Positions 14,659 to 21,420 of a stretch of 21,428 nucleotides of DNA are shown here, one piece after another; positions within the stretch are counted from its first letter, which is position 1, and every line of letters begins with the position of its first letter. A model generated the notes under the pieces. It ran no database searches. It saw nothing but the letters and a program-made list of their open reading frames with translations, and was not told the DNA's origin. Source of the stretch: an uncultured Corynebacterium sp. (GTDB taxonomy: Bacteria > Actinomycetota > Actinomycetes > Mycobacteriales > Mycobacteriaceae); NCBI GenBank assembly GCA_946220775.1, contig CAMIFC010000033.1, positions 1-21,428 of the forward strand. Reading direction: 5' to 3'. The translations under genes and the position numbers were made by a program.

Positions 14659-15624
14659 ATGACTGACGCAACGGCCTCCGCCGGATCCCCGGTGCAAACC
14701 GCAGACCCGAAAGACACACCATCCGGAAATAACGGCTCCACGGGAAACAGCCGACTATTCACCACGATCTCTGGCGGCCGAAAGGCAAAGGACGCCTTCG
14801 CCACCGGCGCAGTGTACTTCCTCATGGCGCTCGCCCTGGCCCCACTGGTGTGGGTGCTGTACACCGTGGTCGGTAAGGGACTGCCAGTTGTGCTGTCCGC
14901 CGACTGGTGGGCATTCGATATGGCGGGGCAGGCCAACAACTCCGCAGGCGGCGGTATCGCCCACGCCATCATCGGTACCATCATGCAGGTCCTCGTGACC
15001 TCACTGATCTCCATCCCGATCGGCATCTTCACAGCCGTTTACCTCGTGGAATACTCCCGGGGTGGGTGGCTCGGTCGGATGACCACCTTCATGGTCGACA
15101 TCCTGTCTGGTGTTCCTTCCATCGTCGCGGCACTGTTCGTCTACGCCATGTGGATCACCATGTTTGGATTCCAGCGATCCGGCTTCGCCGTCGCCATCGC
15201 CCTCGTGCTGCTGATGGTGCCAATCATCGTGCGAAACACCGAGGAAATGCTGCGCATTGTTCCGATGGACCTGCGGGAAGCAAGTTACGCCCTTGGCGTC
15301 CCGAAATGGAAGACCATCGTCAAGATCGTGCTGCCAACGGCACTGTCGGGCATCGTCACCGGTTCCATGCTGGCCGTGGCCCGCGTCATGGGTGAATCCG
15401 CGCCAGTGCTGATCCTCGTGGGTTCCACCCCAGCCATCAACTGGAACGTGTTCGACGGCAACCAGAACTCCCTCCCACTGTTCATGCTGCAGATGTACCG
15501 AGCCGGCAGCAATCCCTTCGTGCTGGAACGCCTGTGGGGCGCGGCATTCACGCTCGTCTTCCTGGTCGGTGTGCTGATGATCGCAGCGCGGATCATTTCC
15601 AAGAGGTTCTCCGTGAAGGTCTAA
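14659..15624 (+). CDS. pstA: Phosphate ABC transporter permease PstA
   Basis: PstA is the second channel subunit of the Pst importer, 321 residues. A polar, Ser/Thr/Gly-rich tail (about 1-45) precedes the membrane segments, such as FLMALALAPLVWVLYTVV, MQVLVTSLISIPIGIFTAVY, FAVAIALVLLMVPIIV and AAFTLVFLVGVLMIAARII. The EAA loop is REASYALGVPKWKTIVKIVL. The ATG at 14659 is chosen with a weak ACGGAA site 6 nt upstream; an in-frame ATG at 14623 gives a basic leader without support. The gene has the same order and strand as pstC and pstB. Confidence 0.95.
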   Translation: MTDATASAGSPVQTADPKDTPSGNNGSTGNSRLFTTISGGRKAKDAFATGAVYFLMALALAPLVWVLYTVVGKGLPVVLSADWWAFDMAGQANNSAGGGIAHAIIGTIMQVLVTSLISIPIGIFTAVYLVEYSRGGWLGRMTTFMVDILSGVPSIVAALFVYAMWITMFGFQRSGFAVAIALVLLMVPIIVRNTEEMLRIVPMDLREASYALGVPKWKTIVKIVLPTALSGIVTGSMLAVARVMGESAPVLILVGSTPAINWNVFDGNQNSLPLFMLQMYRAGSNPFVLERLWGAAFTLVFLVGVLMIAARIISKRFSVKV

Positions 15625-15695
15625 ACCAGTAACGCAACACCTCACTAATCGACCCGCTCCCAGAGCCTACCCCGAAAGAAAAACAAGGAGAACCC

Positions 15696-16472
15696 ATGGC
15701 AAAGCGCCTCGACCTGCAAGACCTGAACATCTACTACGGCGACTTCCACGCCGTACAGAACGTGAACCTCCACATTCCACCAAAGGCAGTCACCGCCTTC
15801 ATCGGCCCATCGGGCTGCGGTAAGTCCACGGTCTTGCGCACCCTCAACCGCATGCACGAAGTGATCCCCAACGCCACGGTCGACGGCAAGGTCCTGCTCG
15901 ACGGCGAGGACATCTACGCGCCCAAGATTGACCCAGTGTCCGTCCGCAACACCGTCGGCATGGTCTTCCAGAAGGCCAACCCATTCCCAACGATGTCCAT
16001 CGAAGAAAACGTCGTTGCCGGGCTCCGCCTCACCGGCGAAAAGAACAAGAAGAAGCTGAAGGAAACCGCCGAGCGCGCACTCCGTGGCGCCAACCTGTGG
16101 GAAGAAGTCAAGGATCGCCTCGACCGACCAGGCGGCGGCCTGTCCGGTGGCCAGCAGCAGCGTCTATGCATCGCCCGCGCCATCGCGCAGGAACCAGAAG
16201 TTCTACTGATGGATGAGCCCTGCTCCGCGCTGGACCCAATCTCCACGCTGGCGATCGAGGACCTGATCCACGAACTCAAGGAAGAGTTCACCATCGTCAT
16301 CGTCACCCACAACATGCAGCAGGCAGGTCGCGTCTCCGACCAGACCGCCTTCTTCTCCCTGGAAGCCACCGGCAAGCCAGGCCACCTCGTGGAAGTCGGC
16401 CCAACCAAGAAGATCTTCGAAAACCCAGAGCGCCAAGAGACCGAAGACTACATCTCCGGCCGCTTCGGATAA
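15696..16472 (+). CDS. pstB: Phosphate ABC transporter ATP-binding protein PstB
   Basis: PstB hydrolyses ATP at the inner face of the membrane to drive phosphate import. The 258-residue protein has all ABC motifs: Walker A GPSGCGKST (37-45), Q-loop Gln92 in VFQKANPFP, signature LSGGQQQRLCIARAIA (149-164), Walker B VLLMDEP (169-175) and the switch histidine His205 in VTHNM. The string NPFPTMSIEENV is typical of PstB. GGAG lies 5 nt before the ATG at 15696. It is the last gene of the operon; a hairpin at 16494-16536 follows. The gap to pstA is 71 bases and shows no promoter. Confidence 0.97.
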   Translation: MAKRLDLQDLNIYYGDFHAVQNVNLHIPPKAVTAFIGPSGCGKSTVLRTLNRMHEVIPNATVDGKVLLDGEDIYAPKIDPVSVRNTVGMVFQKANPFPTMSIEENVVAGLRLTGEKNKKKLKETAERALRGANLWEEVKDRLDRPGGGLSGGQQQRLCIARAIAQEPEVLLMDEPCSALDPISTLAIEDLIHELKEEFTIVIVTHNMQQAGRVSDQTAFFSLEATGKPGHLVEVGPTKKIFENPERQETEDYISGRFG

Positions 16473-16493
16473 CTCGCCAACCACCCCAACCCA

Positions 16494-16536
16494 GAGCCCG
16501 TGGAAGAAGCCCAAACAATGCTTCCCCCACGGGCTC
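16494..16536 (+). terminator. Hairpin terminator candidate after pstB
   Basis: GAGCCCGTGG (16494-16503) pairs perfectly with CCACGGGCTC (16527-16536). Inside, GAAGC (16506-16510) can pair with GCTTC (16520-16524). No U-tract follows on the plus strand, so termination is likely but not textbook. It separates the pst operon from the gluconokinase-like gene. Confidence 0.6.
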
Positions 16537-16557
16537 AAACTAATGCATACTAATCAC

Positions 16558-17175
16558 ATGACAAACGCCTCGGACAACACCCAAAACGCCACCGGAGACA
16601 CCCCAACGGCCTCCGGCACACCCATCCACCTAGTCGTCATGGGAGTCAGCGGCTCCGGCAAAACTACACTGGCTCGCATACTCGGTGAACGCACCGGCCG
16701 GCCAGTCCTCGAAGCCGACGACCTCCACCCAGCCGAAAACCTCGCCGCCCTCGGCCGCGGCGACCTCCCCAAAGAACCCAGCTACGTGCACTGGCTCGAA
16801 GACGTCCGGGACTGGATGAGCGACCACGGCAAACGCGGCATCTCCACGATCGTGGCCTGCCCAGCACTGACTCGCGCCTACCGTGACGTCCTTAATTCTG
16901 CGGAAGGAATCACCTTCTTCGTGCATCTCTACGGCACCTTCGACGTACTATCGACACGCATGGGGAACCGCATTGGCGGGGACATGCCGCAAGAGCTGCT
17001 CGTGTCGCAGCTCGAAGTACTGGAGCGGCTCTACTCCGACGAGCTCGGGATTCAGCTCGACGTGACCCGCACCCCGGACGAGCTGGTCGACGATGCGCTA
17101 TCCGCAGCGAAGTTCGCGGAAGCTGCCTACGGCAAGGACTCCGCGGTGGGGCGGGTTAAAGGCGTGCATAAATAA
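16558..17175 (+). CDS. Gluconokinase-like P-loop kinase
   Basis: The 205-residue protein resembles GntK-type gluconokinases, which phosphorylate gluconate to 6-phosphogluconate. It has the P-loop GVSGSGKTT (29-37), an acidic LEADDLHPAENLAALGRG segment (51-68) and the lid-side IVACPALTRAYRDVL. It departs from the family in one place: the usual segment of the form GxPLTDEDRxPWL is here GDLPKEPSYVHWL (68-80), with none of the D-E-D-R residues. Substrate choice may therefore differ. The first 24 residues are a Thr/Asn-rich extension. The ATG at 16558 is preceded by CATACT (16546-16551), which would suit a leaderless message; an ATG at 16543 adds 5 residues. It sits between pstB and the opposing phoU, an unusual place for a gluconate gene. 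Confidence 0.72.
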   Translation: MTNASDNTQNATGDTPTASGTPIHLVVMGVSGSGKTTLARILGERTGRPVLEADDLHPAENLAALGRGDLPKEPSYVHWLEDVRDWMSDHGKRGISTIVACPALTRAYRDVLNSAEGITFFVHLYGTFDVLSTRMGNRIGGDMPQELLVSQLEVLERLYSDELGIQLDVTRTPDELVDDALSAAKFAEAAYGKDSAVGRVKGVHK

Positions 17176-17210
17176 AAGCGGCGGCACATCCATAACGGGT
17201 GCGCCACCGC
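17171..17210 (-). terminator. Intrinsic terminator of the dusB-phoU unit
   Basis: Read on the minus strand, GCGGTGGCGCAC (17210-17199) pairs with ATGTGCCGCCGC (17189-17178), a 12-base stem with two mismatches and a 9-nt loop. It is followed by TTTTATT (17177-17171). The T-run overlaps the stop codon of the opposing gluconokinase-like gene (17173-17175). On the plus strand the stem has no U-tract, though it could still slow readthrough. Confidence 0.7.
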
Positions 17211-17251
17211 AGGGGAAGGCGGGGGAGAAGTGGACTCCATGAGCCGCGGGA

Positions 17252-18001
17252 TTAGTTGGTCTCGTCGTCGTAGATGTCGGAGTACCGGCGGCTGATCTCG
17301 CTGAACTGCTCCCGAAGCGTGCTCTGCTGCTCCTGGGAACGCTGGGCGATCTCGTACTCCTCTGGCTGCATGCCGGTATCCATGTAGACCACACGGGCCG
17401 CAATATCCACGGCGTGATCCGAGAACCGCTCGAGGAAGCGGGAGAGCAGCGTGATATCTACCGCGGTGTACACCGGGTGCTCCCACTCGCGCTGGGTGGT
17501 CAGCTGGAAAAGGTGGTGGTGAATGTCATCAATCGCGTCATCGTCGATGGCCAGCTCTAGTGCCTTCTCAACATCCATGGACACGAGGATGTCGTGAATC
17601 TTGGAGCAAGAGCTCACGGACAAACGTGCCATTTCGCTGACGTAGCCATTGAGCTCCGCGGGAACGACCGGCTCGGGGTGGCGACGTCGCGCAAGCTTCG
17701 CCACGTGAACGGACAGCGCGCCCATGCGTGCCAGTGATTCCACGATGTGGATACCGGACACGACACGGCGCAAATCGCCGGCGACGGGTGCTTCGAGCGC
17801 CAGCAGGCTGAAAGCGGCGGCTTCCGTTTTAGCACGGAGCTCTTCCACTTGGTCAATCTTGTGCAGCACAGCTTCAGCATCTGCGAGGTTCACGTTGAGT
17901 AACGCGTCCACTGCAGTCTGCATCATCTCCTGAACATAATCGGACATGATCAGTACGTCTTGGGTGAATTTTCTGAGTTCATCCCTGTATCCAACTCGCA
18001 T
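17252..18001 (-). CDS. phoU: Phosphate-specific transport system regulator PhoU
   Basis: PhoU links the Pst transporter to the phosphate-sensing histidine kinase and keeps the phosphate regulon off when phosphate is plentiful. The 249-residue all-helical protein carries two PhoU repeats. The first spans about 8-95 and includes VLHKIDQVEELRAKTEAAAF and RRVVSGIHIVESLARMG. The second spans about 115-215 and ends in LSRFLERFSDHAVDIAARVVYMDTG, with the metal-binding-type ERFSDHA element. The tail is charged (YSDIYDDETN). The ATG at 18001 has no ribosome site, but TAAAAT lies just upstream, so it is likely leaderless. Unlike the E. coli pstSCAB-phoU operon, phoU is on the opposite strand from pst here and behind dusB. 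Confidence 0.94.
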   Translation of the reverse strand: MRVGYRDELRKFTQDVLIMSDYVQEMMQTAVDALLNVNLADAEAVLHKIDQVEELRAKTEAAAFSLLALEAPVAGDLRRVVSGIHIVESLARMGALSVHVAKLARRRHPEPVVPAELNGYVSEMARLSVSSCSKIHDILVSMDVEKALELAIDDDAIDDIHHHLFQLTTQREWEHPVYTAVDITLLSRFLERFSDHAVDIAARVVYMDTGMQPEEYEIAQRSQEQQSTLREQFSEISRRYSDIYDDETN

Positions 18002-18009
18002 AAGCCGAT

Positions 18010-18015
18010 ATTTTA
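18010..18015 (-). promoter_or_regulatory. Candidate -10 box of phoU (leaderless)
   Basis: On the minus strand TAAAAT stands 8 bases before the phoU ATG, so transcription would start within about two bases of the start codon. There is no Shine-Dalgarno sequence and no clear -35. The box lies in the 24-base gap after dusB, which would let phoU be expressed apart from it. Confidence 0.4.
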
Positions 18016-18025
18016 TCAGGCCTTG

Positions 18026-19198
18026 CTAGCCTCCGCTGTGCATGATTTCCGCACCTTGAGGCACTGATTCGTCTTCCGGGTCGTCCAACCAGCCATCTGG
18101 AAGCTGCACTTTCGCAGCAGACCCCTGTCGGCCCCGCGCACCGTCGGCATCGGCAGCCATGGCGTCGGATTCCCAAATTGGGTCCAGCACATTGCGCAGT
18201 TCCGCGAGCGAACTGACCTTGCCGAGGTGCTTACGCATTTCGCCCCCGGTGGGGAAGCCTCGCATGTACCAGTTCATGTGCTTGCGGAGGTCTCGGCATG
18301 CTCGTTCTTCGCCATCGTGCGCGGCGAGCAATTCGGCGTGGCGGACAATGATGCGCGCAACTTCACCCAGCGTCGGTTCCGAGGGGATGGGCAGTCCGCG
18401 AAGCTCGGCCGAAAGTTCTGCGAACAACCATGGGCGCCCGAGGCAACCTCTGCCGACCACGACTCCGTCGCACCCAGTTTGATCCATCATGGCGCGGGCA
18501 TCCGTGGCCTTGAAAATATCGCCGTTGCCGAGCACCGGCACTCGACCGTCCATGTGCTCGACGAGTCGGGTGATCTCGCTCCAATCGGCGTCACCGGAGT
18601 AGCGGTCCGCAGCGGTACGGGCGTGCAGCGCGACGGCCGCGGCACCCTCGTCGGCGGCGATGCGGCCGGCGTCCAGGTGTGTGCGGTGGTCGTCATCAAT
18701 ACCGACGCGAAACTTCACAGTGACGGGAATGTCTGTGCCTTCCGTGGCGCGAACGGCCGCGGCAACAATATTTCCGAACAGACGTCGCTTATAAGGCAGC
18801 GCCGCGCCACCACCGCGTCGGGTGACCTTGGGCATGGGGCAGCCGAAGTTCATGTCTATGTGGTCGGCGAGGTTCTCGTCGACGATCATCTTGGCCGCTT
18901 CATAGGTGTATTGCGGGTCGACGGTGTAGAGCTGCAGGCTTCGTGGATCTTCGTCAGGCGCGAAGGTGGTCATGTGCAGCGTTTTCGGGTTGCGCTCCAC
19001 GAGGGCGCGGGCCGTCACCATTTCACACACATAAAGGCCTGCGACGGAGCCCATGCGTTCGCGTTCTTGCTCCCGACAGAGGGTACGAAAAGCCACGTTC
19101 GTTACTCCCGCCATTGGGGCAAGAACGACGGGGCTGTCTAGGTTGAGCGATCCGATGGTCAGCGCGGGGGCATTTACTGTGCTTGTCACCTTTCCCAT
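18026..19198 (-). CDS. dusB: tRNA-dihydrouridine synthase (DusB/NifR3 family)
   Basis: The enzyme reduces specific uridines in tRNA to dihydrouridine with an FMN cofactor. The 390-residue protein is a TIM barrel with VVLAPMAGVTNVAFR (24-38) and NFGCPMPKVTRRGGGAALP (117-135), in which Cys120 is the expected catalytic acid. VTVKFRVGID, LHARTAADRYSG, VLGNGDIF and GCDGVVVGRGCLGRPWLF (phosphate binding) follow. A helical tRNA-binding domain completes it. The acidic tail after about 350 is not conserved in the family. The ATG at 19198 follows AATAAT (19205-19210) by 6 bases and has no strong ribosome site, so it may be leaderless. Longer in-frame readings to 19324 cross an intergenic palindrome. 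phoU follows after 24 bases. Which uridine position it modifies cannot be read here. Confidence 0.93.
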   Translation of the reverse strand: MGKVTSTVNAPALTIGSLNLDSPVVLAPMAGVTNVAFRTLCREQERERMGSVAGLYVCEMVTARALVERNPKTLHMTTFAPDEDPRSLQLYTVDPQYTYEAAKMIVDENLADHIDMNFGCPMPKVTRRGGGAALPYKRRLFGNIVAAAVRATEGTDIPVTVKFRVGIDDDHRTHLDAGRIAADEGAAAVALHARTAADRYSGDADWSEITRLVEHMDGRVPVLGNGDIFKATDARAMMDQTGCDGVVVGRGCLGRPWLFAELSAELRGLPIPSEPTLGEVARIIVRHAELLAAHDGEERACRDLRKHMNWYMRGFPTGGEMRKHLGKVSSLAELRNVLDPIWESDAMAADADGARGRQGSAAKVQLPDGWLDDPEDESVPQGAEIMHSGG

Positions 19199-19204
19199 GT
19201 TTCC

Positions 19205-19210
19205 ATTATT
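19205..19210 (-). promoter_or_regulatory. Candidate -10 box of dusB (leaderless)
   Basis: On the minus strand AATAAT lies 6 bases upstream of the dusB ATG, placing the expected transcription start at the start codon. No good -35 hexamer is seen at the right distance. Confidence 0.35.
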
Positions 19211-19233
19211 GGTGCTGCTGGCCAACTTCGTTG

Positions 19234-19308
19234 TTTTTAAGGACGCCACCCTCGCTAAACACCCGGTGTGCTCGAGGACTTTGTGTGGCTGGGCTGGCGT
19301 CCTAAAAA
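19234..19308. repeat. 75-bp nested inverted repeat between dusB and actA-like gene
   Basis: The left arm TTTTTAAGGACGCCA (19234-19248) matches the reverse complement of TGGCGTCCTAAAAA (19295-19308), 14 bp with one bulged A. Nested inside are CCTCG/CGAGG (19250-19254 with 19273-19277) and ACAC/GTGT (19259-19262 with 19266-19269). Neither strand has a canonical U-tract after a GC stem. It could be a cruciform operator region, a bidirectional transcription barrier between divergent genes, or the remnant of a tiny non-autonomous element; I cannot tell which. Confidence 0.5.
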
Positions 19309-19359
19309 TACGACGGGAACGCAACGGGGGAGGAAGTGACGCGGTAGGGTGGGGCTAAA

Positions 19360-19375
19360 GGTGAGTCGGCTCACC
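19360..19375. promoter_or_regulatory. Palindromic operator-like site upstream of actA-like gene
   Basis: GGTGAG TCGG CTCACC is a perfect 6-bp inverted repeat with a 4-base centre. It sits about 12-20 bases upstream of the likely -10 boxes (TAGAAT at 19388-19393 or TATAAC at 19394-19399), a place where a dimeric regulator could act. The G-rich stretch just before it (19345-19356) loosely resembles the GGGG-type tracts bound by RamA in corynebacteria. The regulator is unknown. Confidence 0.35.
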
Positions 19376-19387
19376 AGCGCGTATGTT

Positions 19388-19399
19388 TAGAATTATAAC
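19388..19399 (+). promoter_or_regulatory. Candidate -10 region of the actA-like gene
   Basis: An AT-rich island in GC-rich sequence contains TAGAAT (19388-19393) and TATAAC (19394-19399), each fitting the corynebacterial TAnnnT-type or TATAAT-like -10. No convincing -35 lies upstream, as is common in the genus. Transcription from here would give a leader of about 95 bases. Confidence 0.45.
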
Positions 19400-19408
19400 T
19401 ATCGGTGA

Positions 19409-19459
19409 CGAGGCAACCACCTTGAAGCCTCGGCAGCCCCGCGACTGAGTCGACTGAGG
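19409..19459 (+). promoter_or_regulatory. Structured leader with two mutually exclusive hairpins
   Basis: CGAGGC (19409-19414) pairs with GCCTCG (19427-19432), 6 bp with a 12-nt loop. CCTCGG (19429-19434) can instead pair with CTGAGG (19454-19459), so the two stems compete for 19429-19432. A 9-base tandem repeat, CGACTGAGT and CGACTGAGG (19442-19459), supplies the second arm. The ribosome site AAGGAGG (19488-19494) is about 30 bases downstream. The pattern is of the kind seen in regulated leaders, but I match it to no known riboswitch class. Confidence 0.35.
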
Positions 19460-19500
19460 AACACCTGAGTTAACAAAAGGACTCTTCAAGGAGGAAATAG

Positions 19501-21006
19501 ATGTCTGATCGCATCGCCAATGCGCATCTCAAGGCGAAGCTGATGTCCGCAGAGGAAGCCGCACAGTTCGTGCACAACGGCGACCTCGTCGGCATGTCCG
19601 GTTTCACGGGTGCGGGATACCCAAAGGCGCTGCCCACCGCCATCGCTAACAAGGCGAAGGAGGCACACGCCCGCGGCGATGAGTTCAAGATTGACGTGTT
19701 CACTGGCGCTTCGACGGCTCCAGATGCCGACGGCGTGCTGGCTGAGGCTGACGCGGTGAACTACCGTGCGCCATACGCTTCCGACCCAGTCATGCGTAAG
19801 AAGATTAACGCTGGCGAGATGAAGTACCAGGACATTCACCTGTCCCACATGGGCCTGCAGGTGGAGCAGGGCTTCTTCGGCGACTTTGATGTCGCGATCA
19901 TCGAGGCAGTGCGCATCGACGAAGCCGGCAACATCGTTCCTTCCTCTGCTGTTGGTAACAACGTTGAGTACATGAACGCCGCGGATCGCATCATCATCGA
20001 GATCAACGAGTGGCAGTCCGAGGACCTGGAAGGCATGCACGACATCTACAACGTGCAGCCACTGCCGAACCGCACTGCCATCCCAATCAACAAGCCTGGC
20101 GACCGCATCGGTACCACCTACATTCCAGTCGACCAGAACAAGGTCGTCGCAGTCGTTAAGACGGATGCGCCAGACCGCAACGCACCATTCAAGCCAGTGG
20201 ACGACGTCTCCAAGGCAATCGCTGGCCACTTCCTGGACCTGCTCGAGGGCGAGGTACAGGCTGGCCGCCTGACCTACGACGGCTACATCATGCAGTCCGG
20301 TGTCGGTAACGTGCCGAACGCCGTGATGGCAGGCCTGCTGGAGTCCAAGTTCGAGAACATCCAGGCCTACACCGAGGTCATTCAGGACGGCATGCTGGAC
20401 CTGATCGACGCTGGCAAGATGACCGTCGCATCGGCAACGTCCTTCGCACTGTCGCCGGAGTACGCAGAGAAGATGAACGCGGAAGCCAAGAAGTACCGCG
20501 AGTCCATCATCCTGCGCCCACAGCAGATCTCGAACCACCCAGAGGTCGTTCGCCGTACGGGCCTGATCGCCTCCAACGGCATGATCGAGGCCGACATCTA
20601 CGGCAACATCAACTCCACCAACGTGTCCGGTTCCCGCATCATGAACGGCATTGGTGGTTCGGGTGACTTCACCCGCAACGCCTTCCTGTCCACCTTCATC
20701 TCCGGTTCCGTGGCGAAGGACGGCGCGATCTCCACGATCGTTCCATTCGCTTCCCACATCGACCACACGGAGCATGACGCCATGGTGATCATCACCGAGC
20801 GTGGCTACGCTGACCTGCGTGGCCTGGCTCCACGTGACCGCGTCCAGAAGATGATCAACATTGCGCACCCTGACTACCAGCCACTGCTGCAGGAATACTA
20901 CGACCGTGCGGTCGCAAACGGCTCTGCAATGCAGACGCCACACGACCTGCGCCACGCGTTCGACTTCCACATCAACCTGGCTGAAAAGGGCAGCATGAAG
21001 GGCTAA
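19501..21006 (+). CDS. actA: Acetyl-CoA hydrolase / succinyl-CoA:acetate CoA-transferase family protein
   Basis: The 501-residue protein is a class I CoA-transferase of the acetyl-CoA hydrolase/transferase family (Cat1, AarC, C. glutamicum ActA). It probably moves CoA between succinyl-CoA or propionyl-CoA and acetate, linking acetate handling to the TCA cycle. Landmarks are GDLVGMSGFTGAGYPKALP (27-45), MQSGVGNVPNAVMAGLL (264-280), AYTEVIQDG with the expected catalytic Glu292 (Glu294 in AarC), and GIGGSGDFTRNAF (383-395). The late segment ITERGYADLRGLAPRDR is also typical. Length is normal for the family. The ATG at 19501 has AAGGAGG 6 nt upstream, the strongest ribosome site in the window. 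Codon use looks strongly biased, suggesting high expression. It is a single-gene unit ending at the terminator at 21052-21086. Pure hydrolase activity cannot be excluded. Confidence 0.9.
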   Translation: MSDRIANAHLKAKLMSAEEAAQFVHNGDLVGMSGFTGAGYPKALPTAIANKAKEAHARGDEFKIDVFTGASTAPDADGVLAEADAVNYRAPYASDPVMRKKINAGEMKYQDIHLSHMGLQVEQGFFGDFDVAIIEAVRIDEAGNIVPSSAVGNNVEYMNAADRIIIEINEWQSEDLEGMHDIYNVQPLPNRTAIPINKPGDRIGTTYIPVDQNKVVAVVKTDAPDRNAPFKPVDDVSKAIAGHFLDLLEGEVQAGRLTYDGYIMQSGVGNVPNAVMAGLLESKFENIQAYTEVIQDGMLDLIDAGKMTVASATSFALSPEYAEKMNAEAKKYRESIILRPQQISNHPEVVRRTGLIASNGMIEADIYGNINSTNVSGSRIMNGIGGSGDFTRNAFLSTFISGSVAKDGAISTIVPFASHIDHTEHDAMVIITERGYADLRGLAPRDRVQKMINIAHPDYQPLLQEYYDRAVANGSAMQTPHDLRHAFDFHINLAEKGSMKG

Positions 21007-21051
21007 GACTGAGTTTTAGGGTCGGCCTGGGCTGAGCTCCGTGTCGGCTTT

Positions 21052-21086
21052 GGGGACGTGGCTTTTAGCTGCGTCCCCGCCTTTTT
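21052..21086 (+). terminator. Intrinsic terminator of the actA-like gene
   Basis: GGGGACG (21052-21058) pairs with CGTCCCC (21072-21078), and the pairing extends inward through TGGCT/AGCTG with two wobble pairs and a short T-loop. A run of five T (21082-21086) follows. It lies 45 bases after the stop codon. Confidence 0.88.
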
Positions 21087-21112
21087 GTTTGAGGACGGTG
21101 TTGTTAGTGCAC

Positions 21113-21225
21113 GTGACCACCGGGTTGGCGTGCACGTTGTTTATGCATGTGACCACGTAGTTTTCCCGTGACTACCGTGTTGGTTGGGCGTGTGACTACC
21201 CTGGGGGTTTGAGCGTGTGACTGCC
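21113..21225. repeat. Cluster of five degenerate GTGAC-type repeats
   Basis: Nine-base units of the form GTGAC(C/T)(A/G)C(C/G) occur at 21113, 21149, 21168, 21192 and 21217. The last three follow at 24-25-base steps, with a GT-rich spacer of the kind GGTTTGGGC after each. A sixth partial unit, GTGCACG, starts at about 21130. The stretch lies between the actA terminator and the tRNA-Lys gene and has no coding frame of interest. All units point the same way, so it looks like a decayed tandem array or a multi-site binding region. Confidence 0.55.
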
Positions 21226-21240
21226 TTGTGGTTTGGGTAA

Positions 21241-21284
21241 TGCCCGACCTGATTTACACTGTCGGGTACTCGGTGCGTTAGACT
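21241..21284 (+). promoter_or_regulatory. Upstream region of tRNA-Lys with inverted repeat and -10
   Basis: TGCCCGAC (21241-21248) and GTCGGGTA (21261-21268) form an 8-bp inverted repeat with one G-T pair. A likely -10, TAGACT, is at 21279-21284, about 20 bases before the mature tRNA 5' end. TTTACA (21253-21258) resembles a -35, but the 20-base spacing is too long, so only the -10 is considered likely. Confidence 0.4.
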
Positions 21285-21304
21285 AAACAGCGCACTTGAT
21301 GTGC

Positions 21305-21377
21305 GGGCCTTTAGCTCAGTTGGTAGAGCTCCGGACTTTTAATCCGTAGGTCGTGGGTTCGAGCCCCACAGGGCCCA
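21305..21377 (+). tRNA. tRNA-Lys (anticodon UUU)
   Basis: The 73-base sequence folds as a cloverleaf. The acceptor stem is GGGCCTT (21305-21311) with AGGGCCC (21370-21376) and discriminator A at 21377. The D arm is GCTC/GAGC around AGTTGGTA. The anticodon loop CTTTTAA (21336-21342) has anticodon TTT at 21338-21340, and the T arm is GTGGG/CCCAC around TTCGAGC. The base pair at the foot of the anticodon stem (27-43) is a C-T mismatch. The CCA end is not encoded and must be added after transcription. A terminator follows at once, so it is probably a single-gene transcript. Confidence 0.97.
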
Positions 21378-21387
21378 CAAAATGTGC

Positions 21388-21420
21388 AACCCCCACACCG
21401 TTTGATGGTGTGGGGGTTTT
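21388..21420 (+). terminator. Intrinsic terminator after tRNA-Lys
   Basis: AACCCCCACACC (21388-21399) pairs perfectly with GGTGTGGGGGTT (21407-21418) around a 7-nt loop. The stem runs into TTTT (21417-21420). It begins 10 bases after the tRNA. Confidence 0.92.

Noticed and set aside
19486..20970. A 494-residue minus-strand open frame opposite the actA-like gene
   Set aside because: It mirrors the strong codon bias of the real gene. The translation is Val/Asp/His-rich without motifs, and the sense frame has a perfect ribosome site and conserved active-site residues.
21113..21225. The GTGAC repeats as a CRISPR array
   Set aside because: The units are only about 9 conserved bases, spacing is irregular (36, 19, 24, 25), spacers resemble one another and no cas gene is present.
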